Below, in pieces: positions 17,572 to 26,043 of a stretch of 64,000 bases of DNA. Numbering within the stretch: the first letter of the stretch is position 1; each line of letters opens with the position of its first letter. The notes beneath the pieces were generated by a model that searched no databases, was not told the origin of the DNA, and was given only the letters and a program-made list of their open reading frames with translations. Position numbers and translations under genes: made by a program. Origin of the DNA: a virus; the IMG/VR virus record IMGVR_UViG_3300013131_000038, positions 1 to 64,000 of that record; one strand, 5' to 3'.

Positions 17572-18341
17572 TGAAATCATCGATCTCAAATTATGAAAAC
17601 AGTCTATATCTCAGTGGCCTCAAGATCTTTGGGGTCACAGATACAAACTTTGGCTACTCGCTTCCCGTTGAGCACATCAACGTAATCGGCAATTCAAAGT
17701 TCGCGACGTTCACGAACGGCGCACCACAGTCGTCACTCAGCGTTCAAAAATACCTTTCGAAAGACGACTTTTTGCTGAGAATGACTGGCGAAGGTCCGAT
17801 TAGCGGCGGCTTATTCTACAATAATAAGAATTTTTCCTTTCGTTCAGCTTATTTGAATTCTTATTCGGTATCGTGCGCAGTTGGCAACTTCCCGAATCTT
17901 AGCGCAGACTTTTCCGTATTTGGCGACATTGGTACAGGATTGGCCCAGTCAACGTCGGGTGAAACGGGCAAACTAAGCGTCATTAGACCCGCCGATATCC
18001 TCATCGAATGCGATGGTAGCGGGTCGAACCGAATCGAGGCGTTTACCTACTCTCTTGAGTGCGCCAGACAAGCTTTCTATCATCCAACGGGTTCGGCTCC
18101 GATGGACGTGGTGACTCAAAAGCCATTCCGAGTAACGGCGCAGTTCACGATTGCGATAGATGACTACGAATCGAAAAGACTTTTCGATTATGTTGTAGAT
18201 TCGAATAAAAGAAACGTTAGTATAACAGTAGGTTCGTTAGCTACGTTTACAATGGCAAATATGGAGCTTCTCAGCGAAACGGTCAACAGCACAGCAACGG
18301 ACGACCTTGTGCTGACGCTTAACTATCAAGGATTCATCTAA
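17571..18341 (+). CDS. Tail-tube-like protein (paralog 2 of 3)
   Basis: The 256-residue beta-rich protein shares a block order with the products of 5827-6954 and 19306-20463: a 'SFRSAYLNSYSVSCAVGNFPNLSADF' type block, then RPADILIE, then a 'AFTYSLECARQAFY' block. Its start overlaps the tape measure stop (TAATG), and its stop overlaps the next ATG, so it is translated with the tail-tip genes. The location after the tape measure gene suggests a distal tail or tail-tip ring built on the tube fold, as known for distal tail proteins of siphophages. This is inferred from internal similarity and order. Confidence 0.55.
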   Translation: MKSSISNYENSLYLSGLKIFGVTDTNFGYSLPVEHINVIGNSKFATFTNGAPQSSLSVQKYLSKDDFLLRMTGEGPISGGLFYNNKNFSFRSAYLNSYSVSCAVGNFPNLSADFSVFGDIGTGLAQSTSGETGKLSVIRPADILIECDGSGSNRIEAFTYSLECARQAFYHPTGSAPMDVVTQKPFRVTAQFTIAIDDYESKRLFDYVVDSNKRNVSITVGSLATFTMANMELLSETVNSTATDDLVLTLNYQGFI

Positions 18342-19306
18342 TGTCATTCCTTTACGATAGAGACCAAAACGTAACTGGAACGATTCCGCCGTCGTTCACT
18401 TTCAAACCGTCTTACGGAACGACCGTTTCGTTCAACGCTGACCTTTCGCAGTACGAGACGACCGACAATTATATCTATACGATGCCAAAGGGCGCGAATC
18501 ATTTGCAACTAGAGTTTGCGATGAATTTCGACAACAGAAAAGAAGAAGAGGCGCGTCAGATCTTAGGTTTCTTCGAAAGCTTGAACGGCACTGGCTACTT
18601 TCAGTATACGGACCCAGCGGGCATCTACAAACCGATCAATTTGTTCACGAACGACTTTACAAATTCGTTCGACAAAAATGATTTGCACTCGATCACCGCA
18701 AATCTGAATTCGGACCAGTTTTCAAGTCTGCTCAACTGGAACAATCCTTTTTTAGCTCAAACCGCCAATGTTAAAGGGGACTGGGCTACTAGCACCTCTT
18801 ATCTCGAATACGACGTAGTGAGATACACGGGAAACGCAACATATCCAAGTAACACGGGCAACCTATACGACTCATTTTACTACTGCACTGGAGACCACAC
18901 TTCAGACGCGAGCTTCAGCGCGTCAAATATGAACAACGATAAGTGGACTCGCGACTTCTTCTTCCAGCCAACTTACTCGTCGCAAATCCAAAAAGAGACC
19001 GCAGTTGTAAAAACGCAGCTACCTTACTCGTACACGAAGCGCACAGACTTTGGCCTGCACTCGAACACGATAAAGTCTTTCAATCTAGAGTTCAAGGGAG
19101 TTTCGGATAAGGAAGCGCGATGCATCTTGCACTTCTTGATCTCGAAACAGGGTTTTCGCCGCTTTCAATACAAGTTCCCAAAGATCTACAATCAGAACAA
19201 ATACTTCTTCGCGACAACTTGGTCGCACACGATGGTTTACAAGGACGTTAACGATATTTCGATAACGATTCGCGAAGACCCGTTAGGCGTTAGGAAATCA
19301 TACTAA
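18341..19306 (+). CDS. Minor tail protein, lambda gpM-like, with CBM5/12-like insert
   Basis: The 321-residue protein has two halves that both look like gpM-type minor tail domains. The first contains 'RKEEEARQILGFFESLNGTGYFQYTD' and the second 'SDKEARCILHFLISKQGFRRFQY', which align with each other. Between them, around residues 147-205, lies a Trp/Tyr-rich WATSTSYLEYDVVRYTG...YYCTGDHTSD segment typical of carbohydrate-binding modules of the CBM5/12 type. The gpM fold joins the tail tip to the tube; the insert could bind sugars on the host surface. It is coupled by 1-base overlaps to genes on both sides. Confidence 0.7.
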   Translation: MSFLYDRDQNVTGTIPPSFTFKPSYGTTVSFNADLSQYETTDNYIYTMPKGANHLQLEFAMNFDNRKEEEARQILGFFESLNGTGYFQYTDPAGIYKPINLFTNDFTNSFDKNDLHSITANLNSDQFSSLLNWNNPFLAQTANVKGDWATSTSYLEYDVVRYTGNATYPSNTGNLYDSFYYCTGDHTSDASFSASNMNNDKWTRDFFFQPTYSSQIQKETAVVKTQLPYSYTKRTDFGLHSNTIKSFNLEFKGVSDKEARCILHFLISKQGFRRFQYKFPKIYNQNKYFFATTWSHTMVYKDVNDISITIREDPLGVRKSY

Positions 19307-20463
19307 TGAGACAAGCAATTTCATATGAAATGCAGATGATGTTCGTTGGCTCCAGCGGAGCCTTCGTAGCTGCACAAAATACTGGACAAAAGATATCTCG
19401 CTTAGACTTTATCCAGTCATATGACTTTTCTTTCGATGTAGATCGTCAAGCATTGAAACAAATTGGGTCAAATGCTTTTGCTTCGCGTCAAACGCAACTT
19501 GCTCCCGACGTTTCTTTGAACGTGTCTTATCTGTTAAATGACGGGTGGAACGAAAAGCACTTGGGTCTAGAGTTTGTTAGTGGCTCTTACTCGAATCCAT
19601 TAACTTCTGTATTTGCAAATACTGGAGATAGAAATTTTTATGTTTTAATTGCGCAAGATCAGTACCAAGATGCGAACGCCGACACTTCGGCGCAAGATTA
19701 TAATGTTCTCGGCATCGGTAATGCGTTCATTACAAATTACGAGATTTCGCTATCTGTTGGAGGTCTAGCTTCGGCCACTTGTTCGTTTGTTGGGGCGAAC
19801 GCAAGCATTACGAACTATTCGAATGACCGTTACGTTCCTGCGGTTAATGTTGGCAATACGGGCGAAACGGCAGAGATGGATGACGTGAGATACGGAATCG
19901 ACTTCTTGGACAACTCGCGCTCTTCGCGCTACATCACTGGTTTCAAAGACGTGTTTGATAGCGGGTGCTCTTACAATGGTTGCACGATCTCAGCAACGCC
20001 AACGTTAGTATCGGGCATGAGGCTCGGCTTTGACTTTGATAACTTTCAGTCTGTTAGCGTGTCTATTCCACTGGAAAGAAAAGCCTTGTATGGTTTTGGC
20101 AGTAACTATCCAACAACGCGCAAGATTCAGATTCCAGTAGTCGCGGCCTTATCTATCGATTCGATAGTTGACTCGTTCCAAGCCGAAAACTTGGCAAATA
20201 CATTCAAGAGCGAAGACGTGGCGATCAGCGGCTACGATTTTGATGTCTTGTTTAAAAACTCAAGAGGCGTGGAAAAGTTTGGACTTAAAGTCCAAAATGC
20301 ACGCTTAGACTCGTATTCGCTCGGAGCGCAAATCGGAGATAGAACTTCGGTTCAAACTTCTTGGTCTTTCGAGATCACTCCAACGACTGGAATACTAGTT
20401 TCTGGATCGTTTGGAACGCCAACTTTAAGTTCAATTTATATTAACGAGTCAATCAACCCTTAA
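19306..20463 (+). CDS. Tail-tube-like protein (paralog 3 of 3)
   Basis: The 385-residue protein resembles the minus-strand protein of 5827-6954 in length and in motif order. Near residue 140 it has 'GIGNAFITNYEISLSVGGLASA', against 'GNGFITNYSVEAAVGGLP' in the other, and later 'SVSIPLERKALYGFGS' against 'SIEIPVGRTTLQRLGS'. The two are clearly divergent copies. The ATG at 19306 overlaps the previous stop. The role, either a second tube protein or a tail-tip ring, cannot be decided from sequence. It is followed by a TGTAAAGTATATA element and the fibre gene. Confidence 0.6.
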   Translation: MRQAISYEMQMMFVGSSGAFVAAQNTGQKISRLDFIQSYDFSFDVDRQALKQIGSNAFASRQTQLAPDVSLNVSYLLNDGWNEKHLGLEFVSGSYSNPLTSVFANTGDRNFYVLIAQDQYQDANADTSAQDYNVLGIGNAFITNYEISLSVGGLASATCSFVGANASITNYSNDRYVPAVNVGNTGETAEMDDVRYGIDFLDNSRSSRYITGFKDVFDSGCSYNGCTISATPTLVSGMRLGFDFDNFQSVSVSIPLERKALYGFGSNYPTTRKIQIPVVAALSIDSIVDSFQAENLANTFKSEDVAISGYDFDVLFKNSRGVEKFGLKVQNARLDSYSLGAQIGDRTSVQTSWSFEITPTTGILVSGSFGTPTLSSIYINESINP

Positions 20464-20476
20464 TGTAAAGTATATA
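20464..20476 (+). promoter_or_regulatory. TGTAAAGTATATA element before the fibre gene
   Basis: TGTAAAGTATATA occupies nearly the whole gap between the stop at 20463 and the ATG at 20479. A close match, TGTAAAGTATTTA, occurs on the minus strand at 6984-6972 before the tail-tube gene. If it is a -10-type promoter, transcription would begin at or inside the start codon, giving a nearly leaderless mRNA. Its promoter role is inferred. Confidence 0.35.
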
Positions 20477-20478
20477 GA

Positions 20479-23400
20479 ATGAGCAAAAGAATTTCAGACG
20501 TTACAGAGGCAACGCGGATCGACTCGAACGATCAGATCTTGTTCTTGCAAGCTTCTTCTAAGAAAACCAAAAGAATCTCAAGAGATAACTTTGCCAAGAG
20601 CCCCGGTTTCGGTGGAGCTATTCCTGAACTTTCTGGAGACATTGAAGCTCCAGCTACGCCAACTGGACTCGCAGTAACTACTGCGTCTGAAATCATGCCA
20701 GATGGCACCGAGCGTGTCATTATTCGTGCCAAGATCACGCCAAATACAGAAGAAGATTTAGAGTCGTATAGTTGGTATCTTAGACGTGCAAGCGGGACTC
20801 CAACGTTCGATGGCAGCGGCGTTTTGACTGGCTATTCGGTCGCTCAGGTTTTTACTCCAGTACTGGAGTCGATGCCAGCAGAAGGTAGTATTGGCACAGA
20901 TGGCAAAGTAACTAAAGAGTGGACGGTAGTTGCGAATAGTTATTACGAAGTTCGAGTTGCTGCTTTAGATACAGATGGAAATTTTTCTGATTACACGCAA
21001 CTCAATAACACGAATGTAATCTTGTCATCAAAAGACTCGGTTGCGCCAAATGCGCCAACAAGCGTCGCTGCGACATCTGCAATTAGATCTGTATTTTTGA
21101 CTTGGGTTAATCCAGCCGATAAAGATTTGGCTTATGTTAGAGTTTTTAGACCAACAAATGTAACCAATGCCTATAACATTGTTTCGGCAACAAGAAGCGC
21201 TACAACAGTAACGATTACAACAGCAACTGCGCATGGATACGCCAATGGAAATTCCGCAACGGTTGTGGGATTATCTGGGACCGTAAATCCAAACGGTTCA
21301 AAGACGGTTACGGTCGTAAACTCGACGCAGTTTACATACACGATAGCTTCTGCTATCGGATCTGAAACGTATGCCATAACTAATGGAACAACGACATTAA
21401 CGTCTAATGTTTTTTCTGTCTTTGATGGCTACGCAGATGCTTTTACCGACACTAGCACAGAACAGGGAAAGACTTATAGCTACTGGTTAACTGCCGTAGA
21501 CTATTCTGGAAATGAAAGCACTTATCCTTCGAATGTTGGTAGAACAACACCCGGTACTGTAGAAACGACCGACGTAAAAGATTTTGCCATCAATGCAACC
21601 AAGATGTACAACAATACGATTGTACTCGAAGGTGATTCTTGGACGAGCAATACTGGTACATATACTATTTCTTGGAACAGCCATTTTCTGTATTATCACG
21701 GAGTAAAGTATACTGTCGCATCTGGAAGCTTAACTGCGTCTTCTGAAGTTGCTGGGGCTAGAACTGCGTATGTTTACGCTACGATTCCAGTTTCTGGATC
21801 AACAATCACTTATAGCACATTTGTAGTTACTGGCACCACTTATCCAAATGATTATCCAGTCTTAACCGACTCGATGTTCATGATCGCTACAAATGTTAAT
21901 GGCGCTTATGACTTAGCTTGGAACGCTATTGCAAATGCGGTAATTGGTTCGGCGTATATCAAAAACGCGGCGATCGATAGCGCGAAGATCAGAGAAGTTA
22001 TTGCTGACAGAATTTCAACTGGAACAATTGATGCTAAAACACTAACGATCACTGGCGGCGGCGTTATCAAGAGCCCGGGCGTAACTAACTTCAGTTCAGG
22101 TCAAGGCTTTTATCTCGAAGGTACATCTTCGGGAACAACTTCTAGGTTTGGCGTTGGCGACTTAAGTGGCTCCGGTTCTTTCGTAAAGTTTGACGTTAAC
22201 ACGCTAACTGTTCAGGGAACGCTTCAAGCGACCGCTGGTCACTTCGGCGGCGCAACTGGCGTCACAATCAACGCTTCTGGTTTAACAGTATCGACTACTG
22301 GTATAATCAATTCTACTGGCACCAACTATAATTCTGGAACAACTCAATTCGATGGAACGGGCGGTTTCTTCTTGGGAAGAGTTGGAGGCGCGTATCAATT
22401 TTTTGTTGGGTACACAGCAGCAGATAAATTCATTCGATGGAACGGAACCGACCTGACCGTTCGCGGAACGATCAATGCCACCGCTGGCTACTTTGGGTCT
22501 TCGGCTAGCGTTGTTGCGGTAGACTCTTCTGGTTTGACAGTTTCAACGTCTGGAAGAATCAACGCTTCCGGCGTAACTTACAATTCTGGAACTACTGCTT
22601 TTGATGGTAATGGATTTTTCTTAGGTTATGCTGGTGCCGCTTATCAGTTTTTTACTGGAAGTGTCGCAAGCGGAAAGTTCATACGTTGGAACGGAACCGA
22701 CTTAACTGTTCAGGGAACGCTTCAAGCGACCGCTGGTCACTTCGGCGGCGCAGCTGGCGTCACAATCAACGCTTCTGGTTTGACAGTTTCAACGTCTGGA
22801 AGAATCAATGGAAACGTTAACTATAACGTTTCCTTTTCTCCTCCATTTGGAGGTGGCGACAGCAAGGGCTTTTTCTTAGGTTATGCTGGTGGCGCTTATC
22901 AATTTTTTATTGGACATGGTGGCGCGTCGCCTGGTCAATACCTATATTGGAACGGAACTTCCTTATCTATTACTGGAGAAATTAGAGCGATATCTGGTTA
23001 TATCGGAGGGACGACTAGTGGCTGGGAAATTACTTCGGGAACGATATCAAATTATAACGCAGCAAGCGGAAGAACTACTACGCTAACCTCTGATGCTAAA
23101 ATCGCAATATCAAATCCGCTGAGTACTATGACGCTAGACAATTCTTCTAATCAGGGAAGCATTACTATCAGCGGAACATATCCAGCGGTTCTTACCGCTG
23201 GCGTAGCAAATAGCGTTTTAACGCTTGGATCTGGAACAGCTAGATCTATCTTAAATCAAACTTCTGGTTTGTTTTTGGATGACGATGGAGTAGGAACTAG
23301 AAAAGTAACAATTAATACTACCTCGCCAGTAGAGCTTAGACGAGATGGATTATTTTTAGGGGTAGGTACTGGTAAAAAGATTGTCGTCGGATCGAGTACA

Positions 23401-24015
23401 TATTCTAGCATTCAAGATATCACAACTAGTGGATTTGCCATAAATGTAAAAGATGCTATAGTTGAAGTCGTCTCGACTATCCCAGACAATACTGGTCTTC
23501 TTAACCAAGGGCTAGAAACTTACAGAATGCGCGGGAACCCAACTACCGCAAACAATGAAATTTATTTGCGACAATATTTTAATCGTCATACGTTCGGTAG
23601 TACTTGGGATGGCGTTGGCATCAGATTCCAGCATCATGTTTATCAAAGCTTATATGGATTTATAGAGTTTAATTCGGCAATAGGAGTTGCTGGAAGAGAC
23701 ACAGATAAGTCTGTTGCTATTGGCAGCGGAGTCGATGAAAGACTAAGAATTAATCCTTTGTCCGTAAATATCAAAGATGTTAATCTGCGTATTTATAGCG
23801 GATCGACTCAATCGTGTAGAATTGACTACACTAATGGAGACTACTATATTCTTGGCAATAAGATTATTAGCGCAAGAAGAACGGGCTGGACCGCCGCGAC
23901 TGGGACCGCAACAAGAACGTCTTTCGACACATCAACTGTAACTACAGCGCAGCTGGCAGAGCGCGTCAAAGCTCTACTAGACGATCTAATCGCCCACGGA
24001 TTAGTCGGAGCTTAA
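20479..24015 (+). CDS. Long tail fibre or tail-tip protein with FN3 and beta repeats
   Basis: The 1,178-residue protein starts with a short helical segment (MSKRISDVTEATRIDSNDQILFL) and then fibronectin-III-like domains, recognisable by TGLAVTTAS, APNAPTSVAATSA..FLTW and YSYWLTAVDYSGN. The centre (~570-840) holds a repeated module: a '[FI]RWNGTDLTVRGTINATAGYFG' block, then 'INASGLTVSTSGRIN', then 'GFFLG..GGAYQFFIG'. The end (TAQLAERVKALLDDLIAHGLVGA) is a helical trimerisation-like tail also common in phage fibres. It is expected to form the trimeric fibre that contacts the host. Its last 4 bases overlap the convergent gene at 24012. Confidence 0.75.
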   Translation: MSKRISDVTEATRIDSNDQILFLQASSKKTKRISRDNFAKSPGFGGAIPELSGDIEAPATPTGLAVTTASEIMPDGTERVIIRAKITPNTEEDLESYSWYLRRASGTPTFDGSGVLTGYSVAQVFTPVLESMPAEGSIGTDGKVTKEWTVVANSYYEVRVAALDTDGNFSDYTQLNNTNVILSSKDSVAPNAPTSVAATSAIRSVFLTWVNPADKDLAYVRVFRPTNVTNAYNIVSATRSATTVTITTATAHGYANGNSATVVGLSGTVNPNGSKTVTVVNSTQFTYTIASAIGSETYAITNGTTTLTSNVFSVFDGYADAFTDTSTEQGKTYSYWLTAVDYSGNESTYPSNVGRTTPGTVETTDVKDFAINATKMYNNTIVLEGDSWTSNTGTYTISWNSHFLYYHGVKYTVASGSLTASSEVAGARTAYVYATIPVSGSTITYSTFVVTGTTYPNDYPVLTDSMFMIATNVNGAYDLAWNAIANAVIGSAYIKNAAIDSAKIREVIADRISTGTIDAKTLTITGGGVIKSPGVTNFSSGQGFYLEGTSSGTTSRFGVGDLSGSGSFVKFDVNTLTVQGTLQATAGHFGGATGVTINASGLTVSTTGIINSTGTNYNSGTTQFDGTGGFFLGRVGGAYQFFVGYTAADKFIRWNGTDLTVRGTINATAGYFGSSASVVAVDSSGLTVSTSGRINASGVTYNSGTTAFDGNGFFLGYAGAAYQFFTGSVASGKFIRWNGTDLTVQGTLQATAGHFGGAAGVTINASGLTVSTSGRINGNVNYNVSFSPPFGGGDSKGFFLGYAGGAYQFFIGHGGASPGQYLYWNGTSLSITGEIRAISGYIGGTTSGWEITSGTISNYNAASGRTTTLTSDAKIAISNPLSTMTLDNSSNQGSITISGTYPAVLTAGVANSVLTLGSGTARSILNQTSGLFLDDDGVGTRKVTINTTSPVELRRDGLFLGVGTGKKIVVGSSTYSSIQDITTSGFAINVKDAIVEVVSTIPDNTGLLNQGLETYRMRGNPTTANNEIYLRQYFNRHTFGSTWDGVGIRFQHHVYQSLYGFIEFNSAIGVAGRDTDKSVAIGSGVDERLRINPLSVNIKDVNLRIYSGSTQSCRIDYTNGDYYILGNKIISARRTGWTAATGTATRTSFDTSTVTTAQLAERVKALLDDLIAHGLVGA
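22205..22800 (+). repeat. Direct repeats within the fibre gene
   Basis: A block of about 75 bases beginning TAACTGTTCAGGGAACGC at 22205 recurs nearly identically at 22703 (period 498 bases, 166 codons). A more divergent copy lies between them near 22450, and a fourth degenerate one near 22950. At the protein level each unit is the TVxGTxxATAGxFG..INASGLTVST module. The near-identity of the first and third units at the DNA level suggests recent duplication or gene conversion. Confidence 0.85.
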
Positions 24016-24392
24016 TAGTCTACTTTGATATGCTTCGACTCGAACTTCTTCTTTTGTTCGGGATGCTTCGCGCCTTTTCTGCTATCCGAGTATTCTTTGA
24101 AGAACTTGTCTTTGACGGGATCGCTGCCGCCGTTTTTGTCTGCGCGTTTTTCACTCAGTTCTTTGCTCTTGTCTAGCAAATCGCCCATCGATCCCTTCTT
24201 GTTGCGCGTTGCGTCTAAGAATGCTTGTGGGTTATTCGGGTCTATTTGCGAGTCTGTTGACGCATTGGGGATAGAGAACACTCTGTTCCACTTTAGCCCG
24301 TTTTCGTCGGTATATGAGTGGTCCTCGTTCATTGTTTGAACGATATCGACTCGCTCGCCAGTCTCGGGATGCTCGTAAGTGTAAATAGGCAT
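24012..24392 (-). CDS. FmdB-like small protein lacking its zinc-ribbon cysteines
   Basis: This is a 126-residue protein. Its start, MPIYTYEHPETGERVDIVQ, matches the N-terminus of FmdB-family zinc-ribbon proteins (normally MPIYEYxCxxCGxxFE), but the Cys pairs are replaced (H-P-E-T-G) and no cysteine remains in the protein. The rest is charged and likely disordered, rich in Lys, Asp and Ser. Cys-less phage versions would not bind zinc in the usual way. The gene is convergent with the fibre gene (4-base overlap) and sits downstream of the terminator at 24409-24432, so its promoter is not obvious. Function unknown. Confidence 0.6.
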   Translation of the reverse strand: MPIYTYEHPETGERVDIVQTMNEDHSYTDENGLKWNRVFSIPNASTDSQIDPNNPQAFLDATRNKKGSMGDLLDKSKELSEKRADKNGGSDPVKDKFFKEYSDSRKGAKHPEQKKKFESKHIKVDY

Positions 24393-24408
24393 ATAAAATG
24401 ATAATAAA

Positions 24409-24432
24409 AAAGGCGCTTTTTCAAGCGCCTTT
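24409..24432 (-). terminator. Rho-independent terminator downstream of hsp20
   Basis: AAAGGCGCT (24409-24417) pairs perfectly with AGCGCCTTT (24424-24432) around a 6-base loop. Read on the minus strand, the stem is followed by a TTTTTTATT tract, so it should end transcription coming from the Hsp20 gene. The FmdB-like gene follows only 17 bases further on. Confidence 0.85.
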
Positions 24433-24436
24433 GTTT

Positions 24437-24880
24437 TTAGTCGATTCGAACTTTGCGGGGTTTGGCCGCTTCCTTGAATGGAATCCTAATAGTTAGGACC
24501 TCTTCGCGAAGCGTAGAATTGATCTGATCAAGATCGTAGTCTTGAAGAAGAGTGAGCCTGAAGTGAATCGGCTTCGTCTTCTGGTTGTCCATATCTACAA
24601 CAACGTCTCCACCGTTAGGCTCAACAGAAACGTCGATCTGAGAAGCTTTAAAGTCGGGAGCAAAAAGCTTCAGAACGAATTCTTTGTCGTCAGCAGTTTG
24701 CTGAAGAATCGTTGGTTGTGGGTCAATGTCGATCTTACTGAACTGAGACTCGCTCGTTAGCGTGCCTGCCGCCAATTCAAGCAAATCAGCGAATCTACCG
24801 CCATAAGAGCTATAAGTCGAATACGAATAGACGTTAGGATTAAATGTAACTTTTGGATTTGATATTGTGAATAGTTGCAT
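24437..24880 (-). CDS. Small heat-shock protein (Hsp20/alpha-crystallin-like)
   Basis: The 147-residue protein has the alpha-crystallin domain pattern from about residue 60 on: DDKEFVLKLFAPDFKASQIDVSV (strands 2-3), a central HFRLTLLQDYDLDQI segment, and the hallmark STLREEVLTIRIPF, equivalent to the A-x-x-x-N/DGVL-x-I/V motif of Hsp20. The N-terminal 60 residues form a variable arm rich in Tyr and Ser, and the C-terminal tail is short. ATP-independent holdases of this kind occur in some T4-like cyanophages, where a role in virion protein folding is suspected. It has its own terminator. Confidence 0.72.
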   Translation of the reverse strand: MQLFTISNPKVTFNPNVYSYSTYSSYGGRFADLLELAAGTLTSESQFSKIDIDPQPTILQQTADDKEFVLKLFAPDFKASQIDVSVEPNGGDVVVDMDNQKTKPIHFRLTLLQDYDLDQINSTLREEVLTIRIPFKEAAKPRKVRID

Positions 24881-24907
24881 ATTGCGCCATAGTTGGCTTT
24901 TATTCTA

Positions 24908-24942
24908 TTGCACGCTGCGTGCCAAATTTTCCCTAGGGAAAA
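24908..24942. repeat. Two adjacent inverted repeats upstream of hsp20
   Basis: TTTTCCCTAGGGAAAA (24927-24942) is a perfect 16-bp palindrome just after the glycosyltransferase stop on the minus strand. Next to it, 24908-24925 reads on the minus strand TTGGCACGCAGCGTGCAA, an inverted repeat with a one-base bulge. They lie in the 65-bp gap between the two genes and could be a terminator for the upstream operon, an operator for hsp20, or both. A weak TTGGCA hexamer lies at one edge. Confidence 0.5.
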
Positions 24943-24945
24943 CGT

Positions 24946-26043
24946 CTAAACCTTTGCCAGAACGTCTCTTATATGAGTCAAAGTGTTCGCGTAAGTGAGT
25001 TTTTGACCCAACGCAACGCCAGCGTCGTTCTTCTTACCAGATAAGGTAAGCTCAACAGCCTTTTCGATAGCAGCTACGGCAGCATCGTCCGAGAAATCGT
25101 AAATGTTGCCTTGGTTAAAGTCGGAACCTTTCTTGAAGAAAGTCCCGTCATAAGCCTCGATTTTGCCCGTTGACTCAACGAGGATAGAGTTATCCTTGGT
25201 CGCCCAGTCTTTGTGGCTCGTAGCGTTCAGTACGATGCTCCACTTGCCAAGGCAAGTTGCGTTGAACGCAGGAAGACCCCAACCTTCTGCGCCGCTAAGA
25301 CCAGAGAGGTCAATATCGGCAGAGTTAATGATGTCGTTGACTTCGGCGTTCGTCGCGACGAAAGGCAGGAAGTTGATATTTGAAGCGAGGCTCTTGTAAC
25401 CCATTACCATCTTCTTCATCAGTTCCTTGTCGAGAAACGGATTCATAACCGAGCAACTAAGTTGGAACTTTGGATTGTTGCCGTACTTCTTTGCCCAGAG
25501 CTTAATGATCTTGTCCGTATGCTTGCGCTTTTCGAACTTGCCCATCAGCAAGAAGTGAGTCTTTCCCTCAAGATACTTTTTATTCGTTTTAAAGAAACTC
25601 GGATCGAAACCAAGCGGAGCAGAGTACACGTTAGCGCACCCGTTGCTTACGAACGAGTCTCTAGCATACGAGCTAGAGAAGATCGTCGCGTCTTGAAGCG
25701 CAACTATTGCATTTTCTACAACAGTTGGCTGATCGAGTTCATAAAACGAAAACAGTACTTGCTTTTTCGTGAGACGCTTCTCGGCTCCGTTAATGTGCCA
25801 AAGCTTCAAAGACACTGCATCCTTAGAAAGATCTCTGTACCGATTGTCGATTAGACTTTTGATCCAATCGACAAACTCGGCGTCTTTCTTATCGAACGCA
25901 GACAGGTCTACGTTCGAGATCGGAAAGTACGAAACCTTAAAGGACGAGTCGCTTTGCTGGAGCTTGTAAAGCTCTTTGAGAATGTTATACGCAACATTCC
26001 CAAACGACACTTGGTTTAACGGAGCTTCGAAGACAACGTGCAT
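24946..26043 (-). CDS. Glycosyltransferase, GT4-like (GT-B fold)
   Basis: The 365-residue protein has a GT-B layout. The donor half has LLMGKFEKRKHTDKIIKLW, matching the 'GR...KG...L' strand of GT4 enzymes, and SGAEGWGLPAFNATCLGKW, which holds the typical E..G.P..E-like donor site (here with 'GWGLPAFNA'). The acceptor half has an early Gly/Asn-rich strand (FEAPLNQVSFGNVAYNI). It transfers a sugar from a nucleotide donor to an unknown acceptor. Unusually, it is encoded at the end of a replication/transcription operon (dUTPase, sigma, SSB), overlapping ssb by one base. Confidence 0.72.
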   Translation of the reverse strand: MHVVFEAPLNQVSFGNVAYNILKELYKLQQSDSSFKVSYFPISNVDLSAFDKKDAEFVDWIKSLIDNRYRDLSKDAVSLKLWHINGAEKRLTKKQVLFSFYELDQPTVVENAIVALQDATIFSSSYARDSFVSNGCANVYSAPLGFDPSFFKTNKKYLEGKTHFLLMGKFEKRKHTDKIIKLWAKKYGNNPKFQLSCSVMNPFLDKELMKKMVMGYKSLASNINFLPFVATNAEVNDIINSADIDLSGLSGAEGWGLPAFNATCLGKWSIVLNATSHKDWATKDNSILVESTGKIEAYDGTFFKKGSDFNQGNIYDFSDDAAVAAIEKAVELTLSGKKNDAGVALGQKLTYANTLTHIRDVLAKV

